Shown: positions 26,752-36,687, counted from the first letter of the stretch. The stretch: 64,000 nucleotides of DNA from Bacillota bacterium (GCA_023414355.1 JAEZOB010000010.1:1-64000); one strand, 5' to 3'. Program-made: numbers and translations. The notes: generated by a model not told the origin, from the letters alone.

Positions 26752-27549
26752 CTATTTTGCAGCTGTCGTATCCTTTGAAGTATCTGTCGCTGTGCTCTGT
26801 GTTGTTGCTTTGATGTCAGAGTTCTTAACCTCCAGTGTTACTTTATCTTTCACCGTAGTTAATTTTGAATCGTTAAATCCTACTGTCAGCTTGTAACTTC
26901 CGTTAATTAAATTGCTGAAGGCTGATTGATTAATTGTTACCTTATTGCCCACAAGCTTAATTTTACTCTGGTCAATCACGGATTCTCCGATTGCTACCGC
27001 TACCTGTGTTGCCACCGTATCCTCTGAACCAAGGTCTACTGTAAAGCTTAGTTCCTTCGGGTTATCGGCATCATACGATAATTTTGTATCAACCGGTACC
27101 TTAGGAAGGTTTTGCTCGGCTACATAATTATCACTGAGTACTGTATCAAGCTGAGTGGAAGAATAGAGTTTTCCGTTCACTGATAATTGAGTACTTTTTC
27201 CTGATGTTGTAACATAATCAACCTTACCGGTAACATAGGCAGTATTCCCTGTAGAATTCTCAGTTTTCAACATTACCGTCTTGCCCACCAGACTGAAGGC
27301 CTGTGTGTTAGATGTGGTAGATCCGAGATTCTGAAGCTGTTCCAGCTGCGAGAAGGTAGCCAATTGGGCGATGTATTCCGTGTCAGTGTTAGGATTCAGC
27401 GGATCCTGGTATTTCATCTGTGTTACCAGCAGTTCAAGGAAGGCATCCTTTCCAAGCTCGTTTTTTGATGATTTCTTCGAGGCATCGGACGTTGTTTTCG
27501 CCGCATCTACCACTTTACCACCCTTTATGGGCTGAACTATATCACTCAT
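26752..27549 (-). CDS. flgD: Flagellar hook capping protein FlgD
   Basis: The 265-residue protein has the conserved N-terminal export and assembly segment (LGKDAFLELLVTQMKYQDPL with NPNTDTEYIAQLATFSQLEQ) followed by beta-rich domains. FlgD caps the growing hook. A Thr/Lys-rich tail extends beyond the usual domain. It lies 25 bp after fliK. Confidence 0.95.
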   Translation of the reverse strand: MSDIVQPIKGGKVVDAAKTTSDASKKSSKNELGKDAFLELLVTQMKYQDPLNPNTDTEYIAQLATFSQLEQLQNLGSTTSNTQAFSLVGKTVMLKTENSTGNTAYVTGKVDYVTTSGKSTQLSVNGKLYSSTQLDTVLSDNYVAEQNLPKVPVDTKLSYDADNPKELSFTVDLGSEDTVATQVAVAIGESVIDQSKIKLVGNKVTINQSAFSNLINGSYKLTVGFNDSKLTTVKDKVTLEVKNSDIKATTQSTATDTSKDTTAAK

Positions 27550-27573
27550 GTTTTTCTCCTTTCACAGACTGCC

Positions 27574-29025
27574 CTATGCCGTGTAGTCTACTGTATTTCC
27601 TCGGATACCCATAAGCTCCGAAGCTTCTTCCTCAAGCTGTGCATCTTCTGTCATATTCATTGCATCCTCCATTGTGATACGGTTGCCGGAATTCTTTTTC
27701 CCTTCCTCCTGGGCTCCTGCCTGTTCATTCGGATTCTGCTCGAAGGTATAAGAAGCTACCGTTACTTCAATGGCTTCCACCTTGATGCCTTGTTGGTTCA
27801 AAGTTTCGCGTAAGGTATGCAGCTGACTTTCTATTGCTTCCTTGCTGATTTCATTTTGTACCACAAATTGTGCGGTCATGACACCATCTTTTGATTGTAC
27901 TGACAGATTGACTTTTCCCAAATTCTCCGGATTAAGCTGTAATTCCATGGATGTTTGCTCCGGTTTAATGATCACTCTGATCCGCTCAATAATCTGATTA
28001 GCAATCTCACGTATCTCGGTTATTCTCATGGCATTGTTCTCGAAACGCACCTGAGTTGTTGTATCCGTATTTACCAGATTATTCAGGAATACTTCATACT
28101 GCTTTTCGGAAGACAGCTCACGATTTTCATCATGGGTCAGATCTGATTGTGACTGGGAAGAGCTTTCTTTCTGATCAGTTACCTTCGTCACCTCAACTTG
28201 AATTTCCTTATGCTTCCCATCCGTATCCACGGTCTTCTTCTCATCGGAAGCGACCTGCTTAACTGTCTCGATCTGCTGTGATGCCTCCTTCGGCCCTGTG
28301 ATATTACTAATTTCCTCTGTCAGGACTTCAGCTACTGCTTTCTCCGGTTCCTTCCTGCTGTCCAGAATACTTTTTACCTGCTCCATACTGATCGTCAGAC
28401 CCGAATTACTCTTAATATCCTCGACTGTCTGTAATAACTGATTCATCGTCTTAGCAAGGTTCTCATCTGTCAGTAAGGATAACAAATTATTCTGTCCTGC
28501 ACTGGCCAGTACCAATTGCTGTAAATTCTCCGGCTGAAGCAGATCAGTTAGCTCCATACCTTGATCGGCTAATAGCTGGTTTAACTCCTCCGATGATAAA
28601 TTCAGTAAATCAAGTACTGTTTCCTTTACTGCAGTCAGCATCGCGGCTATTTTTTCCATCGTTTCCGGATCGATGTTGAGTTCTTCATTCTCATCCGGTT
28701 TTGCCGCTTCTTTCACAGTATTATCTGTGTCTGCCTTGTTCTGTGTCTGCGCAGCAGTGCTTGTATCCTGTGCCTTAGTGGTCTTTTTTTCTGTCTGGCT
28801 GTTATCGGCTACCGCGTCACTTTTCGTATTCTCTTTTTTTGGGGTCTGCGTATTTGCTTTTTGAACTGTATTATCAGGTTGATCTGTTGCGCTTTGATTA
28901 GCCTTCAGACTCTGATCAATTACAAAATCAAAACCGCTTGCTTTCTGCTTTCCCTTTGAAGTGACGCTTCCAGACGCGCTGCCAAGCAGATTTACTGCCT
29001 GCGTCATAACGCTCTGCGTCATCAT
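27574..29025 (-). CDS. fliK: Flagellar hook-length control protein FliK
   Basis: The 483-residue protein has a long disordered region rich in Thr, Gln, Asn and Lys (about 20-120), helical parts in the middle, and a C-terminal Flg_hook domain (about 325-420) with IKPEQTSMELQLNPENLGKV and the LRETLNQQGIKVEAIEV segment. FliK measures hook length and triggers the FlhB switch. Confidence 0.92.
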   Translation of the reverse strand: MMTQSVMTQAVNLLGSASGSVTSKGKQKASGFDFVIDQSLKANQSATDQPDNTVQKANTQTPKKENTKSDAVADNSQTEKKTTKAQDTSTAAQTQNKADTDNTVKEAAKPDENEELNIDPETMEKIAAMLTAVKETVLDLLNLSSEELNQLLADQGMELTDLLQPENLQQLVLASAGQNNLLSLLTDENLAKTMNQLLQTVEDIKSNSGLTISMEQVKSILDSRKEPEKAVAEVLTEEISNITGPKEASQQIETVKQVASDEKKTVDTDGKHKEIQVEVTKVTDQKESSSQSQSDLTHDENRELSSEKQYEVFLNNLVNTDTTTQVRFENNAMRITEIREIANQIIERIRVIIKPEQTSMELQLNPENLGKVNLSVQSKDGVMTAQFVVQNEISKEAIESQLHTLRETLNQQGIKVEAIEVTVASYTFEQNPNEQAGAQEEGKKNSGNRITMEDAMNMTEDAQLEEEASELMGIRGNTVDYTA

Positions 29026-29047
29026 GCAGTTATTCCTCCTTTCTGTA

Positions 29048-29135
29048 AGGCCTCCCGCAGCATAAGTATCAAATCAATTCATTTTAATAGCTGCCGGCCT
29101 CTTATGATATTTATTACAACAGGAGATTTCTCCTG
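29048..29135. repeat. Two hairpins between motE and fliK
   Basis: AGGCC...GCAGC (29048-29052, 29057-29061) pairs with GCTGC...GGCCT (29090-29094, 29096-29100). Just after it CAGGAGA/TCTCCTG (29120-29126 with 29129-29135) makes a tight hairpin, extended by flanking ATTACA and TGTAAT. No T-tract follows on the minus strand, so these may be RNA processing or stability elements rather than terminators. Confidence 0.45.
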
Positions 29136-29143
29136 AGTGTAAT

Positions 29144-29908
29144 CTAATTTGCGAGCTTCGCTTCATCCATGTCAAGCATTTTCTTGGTAATCTTTGCTGC
29201 TATGACACTATCCATCTCAGCCAGGATTGCTGCACTCTCTTTGGGTTTCATGCTAAGCAGGATCTCAGCCACGGATTCTACATCCGCTGTCATGGTCGCC
29301 ATAATCTGTGCTGCTGCTGCTGGATCCATATTTCTGTAGATTTCTGCTTTCTCCTTGATGGCATCTGAATATTGGAGTTGTTCAATCACCTGGCGGTAGA
29401 TCTCTTCCGCATTAGTCGGATTAATCTGCTCATAATATTTCTTATACTCTTCGATATCAGGTGCAGCATCGTTAAATACTACCTTCTTATCAAATTCCTT
29501 CACTCTCTCCTCGAAAGCAACCTGATTATCCTCGAAGGTCTTGAGCCTCTCCACCTCGGCTTGCAGCTCAGCCACCTGATTACCGCTCGCTGTTCCTGAC
29601 TGGTTCATGTCAGCAATCGTTTGCTGCAATTCATTTATTTTCGCCACAGCCTCCTCTAATGTTTGATACTCATAGTTATTCTCCTGAGCCACTTGGGCAT
29701 CTCCAACTTCCGGCAGGATTCTATTGACTACCGGAACATCCTTCAGTATCGGTCTTAGGACTCCTGATCCGAAGCCACCGATATCCAGCTTGATTAATAT
29801 TGAAAATATAGCAATCCATATGATAACAATCAGCAAAGAAATCAATACTGTCAGGACTTTACTGCCTTCCTTCTTCTCTTTATCAACGGCCTTATCCTTC
29901 TTTGCCAT
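29144..29908 (-). CDS. MotE-like flagellar protein with MgtE-N-like domain
   Basis: The 254-residue protein has a lysine-rich N-terminus, one membrane helix (about 20-43), a coiled coil (about 80-125) and a C-terminal helical repeat (about 155-250) with YRNMDPAAAAQIMATMTADV and ILLSMKPKESAAILAEMD. The repeat resembles the N domain of the MgtE magnesium transporter and the MotE/YlxF group. It lies between fliJ and fliK, where Bacillus has ylxF. MotE-type proteins support stator or export function; the exact role here is inferred. Confidence 0.8.
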   Translation of the reverse strand: MAKKDKAVDKEKKEGSKVLTVLISLLIVIIWIAIFSILIKLDIGGFGSGVLRPILKDVPVVNRILPEVGDAQVAQENNYEYQTLEEAVAKINELQQTIADMNQSGTASGNQVAELQAEVERLKTFEDNQVAFEERVKEFDKKVVFNDAAPDIEEYKKYYEQINPTNAEEIYRQVIEQLQYSDAIKEKAEIYRNMDPAAAAQIMATMTADVESVAEILLSMKPKESAAILAEMDSVIAAKITKKMLDMDEAKLAN

Positions 29909-30369
29909 TATCTGTCCTCCTCATAAAGCGCTTCGCTGCTGTAATGAAAGCTGTTTAGCTCGTCCACTTCCTTGCGCTCTTCTGCATCAAATTCCAGCAT
30001 ATATTCTTCAAAGGCTTTCTCCTTCAGCCTATCCTGAGTCTTTCGTTCCACCATGGCATCATTCAATCTGATTCTGGTTACCTCCAGCCTATGTGCGGCA
30101 TTCCTGACAACGATAGCCTGCTGTTTGATATGATCCTCGGTCAGTTCAATCGCCTGCCTACATTGGCGTATTTTCAGGATATCAAGCTTTGCCGTCTGAA
30201 GACCTCGAAGCTCCTCTTCATAGGAAGCCTTCCTTTGTTTGAAAAGCTCCAGCTTCTCCTCTTCCTTCGTCAGACGAAGTCTTGCTACTCCATATGCAAT
30301 CTTGGCCTGATCTTCCAGTTTTCTCTTGATTTGAAGCAGATTTTCCATGCTATATCGAAATTTTTTCAT
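29908..30369 (-). CDS. fliJ: Flagellar export protein FliJ
   Basis: A 153-residue, almost wholly helical protein with the FliJ pattern (MKKFRYSMENLLQIKRKLED and RLRLTKEEEKLELFKQRK). FliJ is a coiled-coil stalk of the export ATPase that also helps cycle chaperones. It overlaps both fliI and the MotE-like gene by a single base, so coupling is likely. Confidence 0.92.
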   Translation of the reverse strand: MKKFRYSMENLLQIKRKLEDQAKIAYGVARLRLTKEEEKLELFKQRKASYEEELRGLQTAKLDILKIRQCRQAIELTEDHIKQQAIVVRNAAHRLEVTRIRLNDAMVERKTQDRLKEKAFEEYMLEFDAEERKEVDELNSFHYSSEALYEEDR

Positions 30370-31679
30370 TATGAATTAAATATCTCCATCAACATCGCGA
30401 TTTCATCGTCAAAATTTATCCTAGAATTAACATCCTGCTGTAAGAAAGCATTAACCTCCTTGATTTTTGCGATGGCATCATCAATATCAGGATTGGAACC
30501 GCTCTTATAAGCACCGATATTAATCAGATCCTCCGCATCCTGGTAGGTGGCAAGTACACTTTTCAGCTTACCAGCAGCAACCTTATGTTCTTTGGTCACG
30601 ATAGAGCTCATACAACGGGAAATACTCTGCAATACGTCAATTGCAGGATAATGATTCTTATGTCCCAGTTTTCTGGATAACATGATATGTCCGTCCAAAA
30701 TACTTCTTGCCGTATCCGTGATGGGTTCGTTAAAATCATCACCGTCTACAAGAACTGTATAGAGTCCGGTGATAGAACCGTGCTCCGAATTACCCGCTCG
30801 CTCAAGCAACTTTGGCATTTCTGAATAAACACTGGGCGGATATCCTCTGGACACAGGAGGCTCTCCCGAGGCTAGTCCGATTTCTCTCTGGGCCATGGAG
30901 AAACGGGTCAGGGAGTCCATCATCAACAATACATCCTTCCCCTGGTCCCTGAAATACTCCGCAATCGCTGTTGCTGTCTTGGCTGCTTTTTTACGGATCA
31001 ATGCAGGTTTATCCGATGTAGCAACCACCAGAACAGATCGCTTAATTCCTTCTTCTCCGAGATCTCGCTCGATGAATTCGCGGACCTCTCTACCTCGCTC
31101 ACCGATTAATGCAATCACATTGATGTCAGCTTTGGTATTTCTGGCAAACATACCGAGCAAGGTACTCTTACCGACACCACTACCTGCAAAGATACCTATT
31201 CTTTGTCCTTTTCCCACTGTTAACATTCCATCTACCGCTTTTACACCGAGCGGTAATACTTCATCAATGATCTTACGCTTCAGTGGATCCGGAGGAGGTG
31301 CCTCAGCAGGGTAGTATAATGCACTTGACAGTTCCGTATCATCCATCGGATTTCCCAGTCCATCCAGGGTTTTACCGAGAAGATGCTCTCCTACCGGTAC
31401 CTTAAAGGCAGTTCCTGAATTTTCCACCAAGCTGCCAATTCCAACACCTGTCATGTCGTCATAGGGCATCAGCAATATCCTGTTTTCACGAAATCCGACT
31501 ACTTCAGCTGCTTTTTTCTGTTTCTGATTCTCCCCGGTTATGTAGCAGACATCATTCAGATTCGCATTCGGGCCAGACGCTTCTATGGTTAATCCGACCA
31601 TCTTTACTACTCTTCCGATTTCCTGCTCGTAGGATTTATCAAGAAGCTGTCTGTATTTATCTAGATCAATCGCTATCAT
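30369..31679 (-). CDS. fliI: Flagellar export ATPase FliI
   Basis: The 436-residue protein is an F1-beta-like ATPase with Walker A GIFAGSGVGKSTLLGMFARN, catalytic Glu in ALIGERGREVREF, Walker B VLLMMDSLTRF, and the family signature SGEPPVSRGYPPSVYSEMPK. It energises unfolding and export of flagellar subunits together with FliH and FliJ. Confidence 0.97.
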   Translation of the reverse strand: MIAIDLDKYRQLLDKSYEQEIGRVVKMVGLTIEASGPNANLNDVCYITGENQKQKKAAEVVGFRENRILLMPYDDMTGVGIGSLVENSGTAFKVPVGEHLLGKTLDGLGNPMDDTELSSALYYPAEAPPPDPLKRKIIDEVLPLGVKAVDGMLTVGKGQRIGIFAGSGVGKSTLLGMFARNTKADINVIALIGERGREVREFIERDLGEEGIKRSVLVVATSDKPALIRKKAAKTATAIAEYFRDQGKDVLLMMDSLTRFSMAQREIGLASGEPPVSRGYPPSVYSEMPKLLERAGNSEHGSITGLYTVLVDGDDFNEPITDTARSILDGHIMLSRKLGHKNHYPAIDVLQSISRCMSSIVTKEHKVAAGKLKSVLATYQDAEDLINIGAYKSGSNPDIDDAIAKIKEVNAFLQQDVNSRINFDDEIAMLMEIFNS

Positions 31680-31721
31680 GATTACCTGCTTTCCTTATAT
31701 ATCGACAATATTGAGCAAAAA

Positions 31722-32504
31722 CTAAATACCGGAGATTAATTTTAAATCCAGGATTAAATTATTTAGCTGAACATCCAGACTGCAGTTAATTACCTTATAT
31801 TCTGTTTCTACAAGGCATTGGTTCTTTTTCAGGTTCATATCCTCTACGATGAACAAAGGTACCTCCCGTCCGATCGCAGCTAACAGAAGATTCTTTCGCA
31901 TAGAGACAAATTCATAATCCTCTTTGGACACCCTGACTGTATATTCCTCACACTTTTCAAGATTCTTGAGAGTCTTGTCTACAAGGTATAGAATTACTTC
32001 CTCACGGTCTTCAATCACAATGCCTGTGATCTTCTCTACCAGTGAGGCAATGATATCAGAAATCTGCGGCTCCAGGGAATAAGCCATTCGATCATATTCT
32101 TCCTGTAAGCTGCGGGATTGTGCTTCATAATCTGCTTTTAGCTTCTGTGTTTCCTTTTTGGCTTGAAGCATTCCATCCTCGTAGCCCTTCTTCTGTGCCA
32201 CTGAATAAGTATCATTCTTAAGCGATTCCGCTTCCTTTTTCGCTTTCGCAAGGATTCTTTCTGCTTCTGACTTCGCATCTTCCAGAATCTTGGCAGCTTT
32301 TTCGGTATCTGTCTCCGAAGGCAACTGTTCTACCACGAGCGCCTGTATTCCTTCCACGAACCCCTCCTCGGGAGCAGGCAGAGTAGCAGCAATCAATGCT
32401 TTTCTTCTTTCTTCCAGTTCCTTATCTATCCGTAGATGAGAGTCGATTGTCTTTTTCGTTTCCTCTTCATATCGAATGGAATAGGCTTTAATTACATTAG
32501 ACAA
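31722..32504 (-). CDS. fliH: Flagellar export regulator FliH
   Basis: The product is about 260 residues long. A long coiled coil (about 60-140) with repeated KKEAE/AKSEAE heptads comes before the conserved C-terminal domain (EPQISDIIASLVEKITGIVI) that binds FliI. The start is set at the TTG at 32504, eight bases behind GGAGGTG, giving MSNVIKAYSIRYEE. The GTG at 32516 lies within the ribosome site. It overlaps the 3' end of fliG by 8 bp. Confidence 0.9.
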   Translation of the reverse strand: MSNVIKAYSIRYEEETKKTIDSHLRIDKELEERRKALIAATLPAPEEGFVEGIQALVVEQLPSETDTEKAAKILEDAKSEAERILAKAKKEAESLKNDTYSVAQKKGYEDGMLQAKKETQKLKADYEAQSRSLQEEYDRMAYSLEPQISDIIASLVEKITGIVIEDREEVILYLVDKTLKNLEKCEEYTVRVSKEDYEFVSMRKNLLLAAIGREVPLFIVEDMNLKKNQCLVETEYKVINCSLDVQLNNLILDLKLISGI

Positions 32505-33510
32505 CGATCTCGTCACCTCCGCCTCTGGAAATAATGATTTCAGAGGAATCTTCCAGTTTTCTGATGATATTAACTATCTTCTGCTGTGCCTCTTCTACAT
32601 CCTTCAGACGGATCGGACCCATATATTCCATATCCTCGCGGATCATGGAAGCCAAACGTTTGGAAAGATTGTTGAAGATCACGTTCTGAACCTCTTCGTT
32701 AGAGCCCTTCAAAGCAACAGCAAGCTCATTGTTATCAACCTCACGAAGCACTCTCTGGATGGATTTATCGTCCAGGCTGAGAATATCCTCAAATACAAAC
32801 ATTTTACGTCTGATTTCATCTGCCAATTCAGGCTCTTCGATCTCCAAGGTTTCCATGATATGCTTCTCTGTTCCACGGTCTACGGTATTTAAGATTTCTA
32901 CGATGGAATCTACACCGCCGACAATGGTATAATCCTGATTAACCAAGGATGCCAGCTTTCGTTCAAGTACCTTTTCCACTTCTTTGATGACATCCGGAGA
33001 AGTACGATCCATCTGAGCAATACGTCTTGCAACATCTGCCTGTTTATCCGGCGCCAATGCCGAGATAATTGTGGAAGCTTGTCCCGGAGACAGGTAGGAT
33101 AAAATCAATGCTATGGTCTGAGGATGCTCATCCTGTATGAAGTTCAGCAGCTGAGAGGCATCCGTCTTTCTGACAAACTCAAAGGGTCTAACCTGAAGGG
33201 AGGCTGTCAGCTTTCCAATGACATCTCTGGCCTTATCCGAACCAAGTGCTTTTTCCAAAAGCTCCTTCGCATAGGAAATACCACCTTCGGCAATATACTG
33301 CTGAGCAAGACAGATTTCATAGAATTCATCCATAACCTGATCCTTGGTTGCAGGAGAAATACTACGTGTATTCGCTATTTCAAGCGTCATGGTTTCTATC
33401 TCTTCCTCTTTGAGATGCTTAAAAATACTTGCAGAACGCTCCGGGCCGAGAGAGATCAAGAGTATCGCCGCCTTTTGAATTCCGCTGATTTCACCGCTGT
33501 TTCTAGCCAT
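32497..33510 (-). CDS. fliG: Flagellar motor switch protein FliG
   Basis: The 337-residue protein has the three FliG domains: an N-terminal FliF-binding region (GIQKAAILLISLGPERSASI), a middle ARM domain with the EHPQTIALIL motif, and a C-terminal torque domain with charged residues around VFEDILSLDDKSIQRVLREV. The ATG at 33510 follows GGAGGTT; one four codons upstream overlaps that site. Confidence 0.96.
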   Translation of the reverse strand: MARNSGEISGIQKAAILLISLGPERSASIFKHLKEEEIETMTLEIANTRSISPATKDQVMDEFYEICLAQQYIAEGGISYAKELLEKALGSDKARDVIGKLTASLQVRPFEFVRKTDASQLLNFIQDEHPQTIALILSYLSPGQASTIISALAPDKQADVARRIAQMDRTSPDVIKEVEKVLERKLASLVNQDYTIVGGVDSIVEILNTVDRGTEKHIMETLEIEEPELADEIRRKMFVFEDILSLDDKSIQRVLREVDNNELAVALKGSNEEVQNVIFNNLSKRLASMIREDMEYMGPIRLKDVEEAQQKIVNIIRKLEDSSEIIISRGGGDEIVV

Positions 33511-33544
33511 AACAACCTCCATTCTGCCGCAAAGCAGCAGCTAT

Positions 33545-35137
33545 TTAACTCCAATCCTCATTCAGCCAATTTCGTAGCAGCTGCGCTACTGCTTCAGGCT
33601 TTTCATCCACAAATTTTTCAATCATTCTTCGAACCTCGGACACCTCATTGAACTCGATATCCTCGATCGATTGATTTTCCTTCGTTGTCGCTAACAGCTG
33701 TTCTACCGACAGCTCGGGCTCCAACTCAGTAACCTCGACTGGTCCGATGCCCTTGAATACTACAAAGATCAGAAGACCGACAATCAATACCGCCAGCACG
33801 ATCATCATGATATTGGACCAGCTCATGGCAGTTCTTGCAGTCGGGATAAATACGGGTTGTTCATATGCTGTAATCGATATTTTATCAGATGCTATGCCGG
33901 TAGCCAGGGATACCATCGTAACGATAGATGGATCTACCGTCATAATCTTGCTGGCTCCGTTCTGTGTTGCATATTGTTCAAAGGTCAGGTCCCCAAGTAA
34001 GCCCTGTTGTTTTAAATCAGCTTCTTTAAAATTAGTCACCTTCCGCAGTACGATACTGATGGAGGATTCCGCCGGTATGATAGCACCGATCTCATATTCC
34101 GTGTTGGTTACTCTTTCGTTCGGGAGATAGTCATATTCTTTCGTCTCTACATTGCTGTTATTGGAGGCCTGGGTCTGCACATCGTAGGTCGTCTCATCGT
34201 TAGAATCGGTCCCCGGAATTCCGCCCGAGCTATCCGCATTCTGTGCAGTATAGGTATAGCTATGCTTGTACAAGCCCTGATCCTGACCCTCTGCCGGAAG
34301 ATATTCCGTATAGAGCTGAGTAACCTTATCCATGTTAAAGGTCAGATTCGGCATGATTTCAGCATCATCAAAGCCACTTTTTAGCAGTCCCATATAAAGA
34401 TTATTGATAAAGGTATTGCGGAGTCTCTGTTTAAAATCTTCATTCGAGCTCGCACTGCCGGAATAAAGGTCCTGTTCTCCGCCAAACAGCAGATTGCCTT
34501 CCTGATCTGCGACCTTGATCCGATCCGTCGTCTTATTGCCGATGATGGCAGCTACGAATTCTGCTATCGTCTGTGCAGACTCCGGCTTAAAATCATCATT
34601 GACAGTCAGAAAAACACTTGCGGAAGTTTCTTCCTCCTCTTTTAAAATAGAATCCGTATTCTCATTTGGAATATAGTAAACTTTAGCATCCTCAACCCCA
34701 TCCATCGTTTTCAGATCATTCCGAATCTGATTCTGTAGATAGAGATTCAGCTTCAAGGTACGGTCACTGTTCGTAGTGCTTAAACTATTGTTAAGAAGCT
34801 CATCAACAGAAATGCCTGTAGAAGGCATGTCGTTGCTGGCTAAGAGTAACACTGCATCGGAATAGCGCTTAGCATCGACTGATACGGTAAGATTATCACG
34901 GCCAAGCTTATAGGCTATGCTCTCACCCTTCAAAATATCGACAATCTGACTGGCTTCCTTCGCTGTTTCCGCTGTCTTCAGTGTCGTATATTCGACCCGC
35001 TGCATCAGAAAAATCAGTAAACCAAAAGCAAGGACAACAATACAGAAAACACTGATAATAACTGTTTTCTGCTTATTGGTATATTTTTTCCACAGATCGA
35101 GTAATTGTTTCGGGATTTGTTTCAATCTTTCCGGCAT
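33545..35137 (-). CDS. fliF: Flagellar MS-ring protein FliF
   Basis: The 530-residue protein has two membrane helices (about 24-46 and 437-458), two ring-building domains in between (GISVDELLNN; DGVEDAKVYYIPNENTDSIL), and a cytosolic C-terminal tail with RMIEKFVDEKPEAVAQLLRN that binds FliG. It is the first large scaffold of the basal body. The start is behind AGGAG. Confidence 0.96.
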   Translation of the reverse strand: MPERLKQIPKQLLDLWKKYTNKQKTVIISVFCIVVLAFGLLIFLMQRVEYTTLKTAETAKEASQIVDILKGESIAYKLGRDNLTVSVDAKRYSDAVLLLASNDMPSTGISVDELLNNSLSTTNSDRTLKLNLYLQNQIRNDLKTMDGVEDAKVYYIPNENTDSILKEEEETSASVFLTVNDDFKPESAQTIAEFVAAIIGNKTTDRIKVADQEGNLLFGGEQDLYSGSASSNEDFKQRLRNTFINNLYMGLLKSGFDDAEIMPNLTFNMDKVTQLYTEYLPAEGQDQGLYKHSYTYTAQNADSSGGIPGTDSNDETTYDVQTQASNNSNVETKEYDYLPNERVTNTEYEIGAIIPAESSISIVLRKVTNFKEADLKQQGLLGDLTFEQYATQNGASKIMTVDPSIVTMVSLATGIASDKISITAYEQPVFIPTARTAMSWSNIMMIVLAVLIVGLLIFVVFKGIGPVEVTELEPELSVEQLLATTKENQSIEDIEFNEVSEVRRMIEKFVDEKPEAVAQLLRNWLNEDWS

Positions 35138-35206
35138 GATCTTTTGCTCCTTAGTCTGGTTTACTCACAACTTTCTCAGTTTCTTTATTACTTAATGATA
35201 GGTGCT

Positions 35207-35355
35207 AAAAGTGCTACGCACACTTTTTCTGGTATGATATCCGGCAATTACAAGCTAAAATAAGCTTGTATTTTCGTATGCGATATCCTGCAATTGAAGC
35301 AGAACATGCTTGCATTGCAGGATATCACATACGAAAAAGCACCCGTGGTGCTTTT
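35207..35355. repeat. Composite palindromic element between fliE and fliF (family A)
   Basis: The core is two 24-bp arms (35271-35294 and 35314-35337) that pair with a single mismatch around a 19-nt loop; each contains GATATCCTGCAAT or its complement. A third, degenerate copy of the same arm lies at about 35233-35256. Small hairpins flank the unit: GTGCtacGCAC at 35211-35221 and AAAAGCACC/GGTGCTTTT at 35335-35343 with 35347-35355. The last hairpin recurs almost unchanged at 45.8 kb. It occupies most of the fliE-fliF gap. Confidence 0.7.
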
Positions 35356-35379
35356 GCCACCATAACTACTCTGTTTAAA

Positions 35380-35691
35380 TTAAAATTGCATATTCATGAT
35401 TTCTCTATAGGCATCCATAACTGCATTACGAACAGCAACTGTGTACTGCAATGACAGATTCGCCTTCTGCTGGGCAACCTGAAGGTCATGCGTGCTGTCA
35501 GTCAGGCCGAGTGCATAGGATGTTTCTGCCTCCTCAGCGGCATTCGAATAATCGTTTGTCTGCTTCACCAAATTTACTGCAGACTGTAACATGCTTTCAA
35601 AGCCTGAATTTCCGTTCTCCGGAGTCTTCTTAAGCGCACCTGCACCTAACTGGCTGAGATCTGCTATATTGCCGATTGAACTAATATTCAT
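35380..35691 (-). CDS. fliE: Flagellar hook-basal body protein FliE
   Basis: The 103-residue protein ends in the typical FliE segment (LQVAQQKANLSLQYTVAVRN, then AVMDAYREIMNM). It joins the MS ring to the rod. The start is behind GGAGG; flgC is 18 bp upstream. Confidence 0.94.
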   Translation of the reverse strand: MNISSIGNIADLSQLGAGALKKTPENGNSGFESMLQSAVNLVKQTNDYSNAAEEAETSYALGLTDSTHDLQVAQQKANLSLQYTVAVRNAVMDAYREIMNMQF

Positions 35692-35708
35692 GAATTAACC
35701 TCCGATGC

Positions 35709-36146
35709 TTATTTTCCTACCTCCAGCCCCTTTAAAGCCATGCTTTTCGTAGCATTAAATGCAGTAACATTTGCTTCATAGGATCTGGTGGCACTGATCA
35801 TATCTGTCATTTCCTGAACCACATTGACATTGGGATAGGTTACATAGCCATCCTCATCTGCATCAGGATGGGAAGGGTCATATACTTTACGCATCTCGGA
35901 AGCTGTATCCTCTGAAATCTCAGTAACCTTAACTCCGTTACCGACACTTCCGGCAGTCTTCATCAGAACGGTTCCGAAGGGTGATATATCTTTTTCCGCA
36001 AACACTACTGTTTTTCGTCTGTATGTATTACCGTTTTCATCTCTGGTGGTATTTACATTTGCTATATTTTGAGAAATGATATCAAGCCTAAGTCTTTGAG
36101 CGGTCATACCGCTTGCACTGACATTCATTCCGTTCATAAACGACAT
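35709..36146 (-). CDS. flgC: Flagellar rod protein FlgC
   Basis: The 145-residue protein has the rod N-terminal motif (NVSASGMTAQRLRLDIISQN with IANVNTTRDENG) and C-terminal ATRSYEANVTAFNATKSMAL. It is a proximal rod component. The ATG is behind AGGAGGT. Confidence 0.96.
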   Translation of the reverse strand: MSFMNGMNVSASGMTAQRLRLDIISQNIANVNTTRDENGNTYRRKTVVFAEKDISPFGTVLMKTAGSVGNGVKVTEISEDTASEMRKVYDPSHPDADEDGYVTYPNVNVVQEMTDMISATRSYEANVTAFNATKSMALKGLEVGK

Positions 36147-36201
36147 ATTATCTTACCTCCTATACAATAAATCTACAGCAAATAATCTTATTTTTATGAA
36201 A

Positions 36202-36270
36202 GAAGAACAAGGAGTTAGCACCTCAAGCATGAATTTATGTAAATTCATGTTATAAACTTCGCAGTTCTTC
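36202..36270. repeat. Nested palindromic element between flgC and flgB (family B)
   Basis: Outer arms GAAGAAC (36202-36208) and GTTCTTC (36264-36270) enclose the perfect hairpin CATGAATTTA/TAAATTCATG (36228-36237 with 36240-36249). Both edges match the element at 18.65 kb: GAAGAACAAGG on the left, and TAAATTCA...GTTCTTCC on the right. Confidence 0.6.
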
Positions 36271-36297
36271 CATAGTGTTAAGACACTTTTCTTCACA

Positions 36298-36687
36298 TTA
36301 CTTCGCAGCGAGAACGCTCCTAATACGGCTAAATTCCTGGGTCATCGAATCCATCAGGGCATAATAACGTATCTGATTCTCAGCAAGATTAGCAGATTCG
36401 GTATCGATATCCACATTATTCCCATCCATGCGATAGCTGAGTGCTGCATTATCCGTATAAACCGTTGCATCCAGTGACTTAAGTTCCGCGTTCGCAACCC
36501 TGTGATCCAGGGAACCGTCCCCCAATAAGGAGCCCATCAGATAGGATTCGAATTGTACATCCTTCCTTTTATAACCCGGTGTGTCAACGTTAGCGATGTT
36601 ATTGGCAATGATCTCGTCTCTCTTCCAGCTGGCATCAGCTGCTTTGTCCAATACGTTAATGTAGTTAAATGCATTTGAGCCAATCAT
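36298..36687 (-). CDS. flgB: Flagellar rod protein FlgB
   Basis: About 129 residues, with the rod signature DEIIANNIANVDTPGYKRKD near the N-terminus and YYALMDSMTQEFSRIRSVLA at the end. It is the first gene of the motility cluster. The ATG at 36687 lies six bases behind AAAGGAGT; an ATG six codons upstream has no ribosome site and was rejected. Confidence 0.95.
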   Translation of the reverse strand: MIGSNAFNYINVLDKAADASWKRDEIIANNIANVDTPGYKRKDVQFESYLMGSLLGDGSLDHRVANAELKSLDATVYTDNAALSYRMDGNNVDIDTESANLAENQIRYYALMDSMTQEFSRIRSVLAAK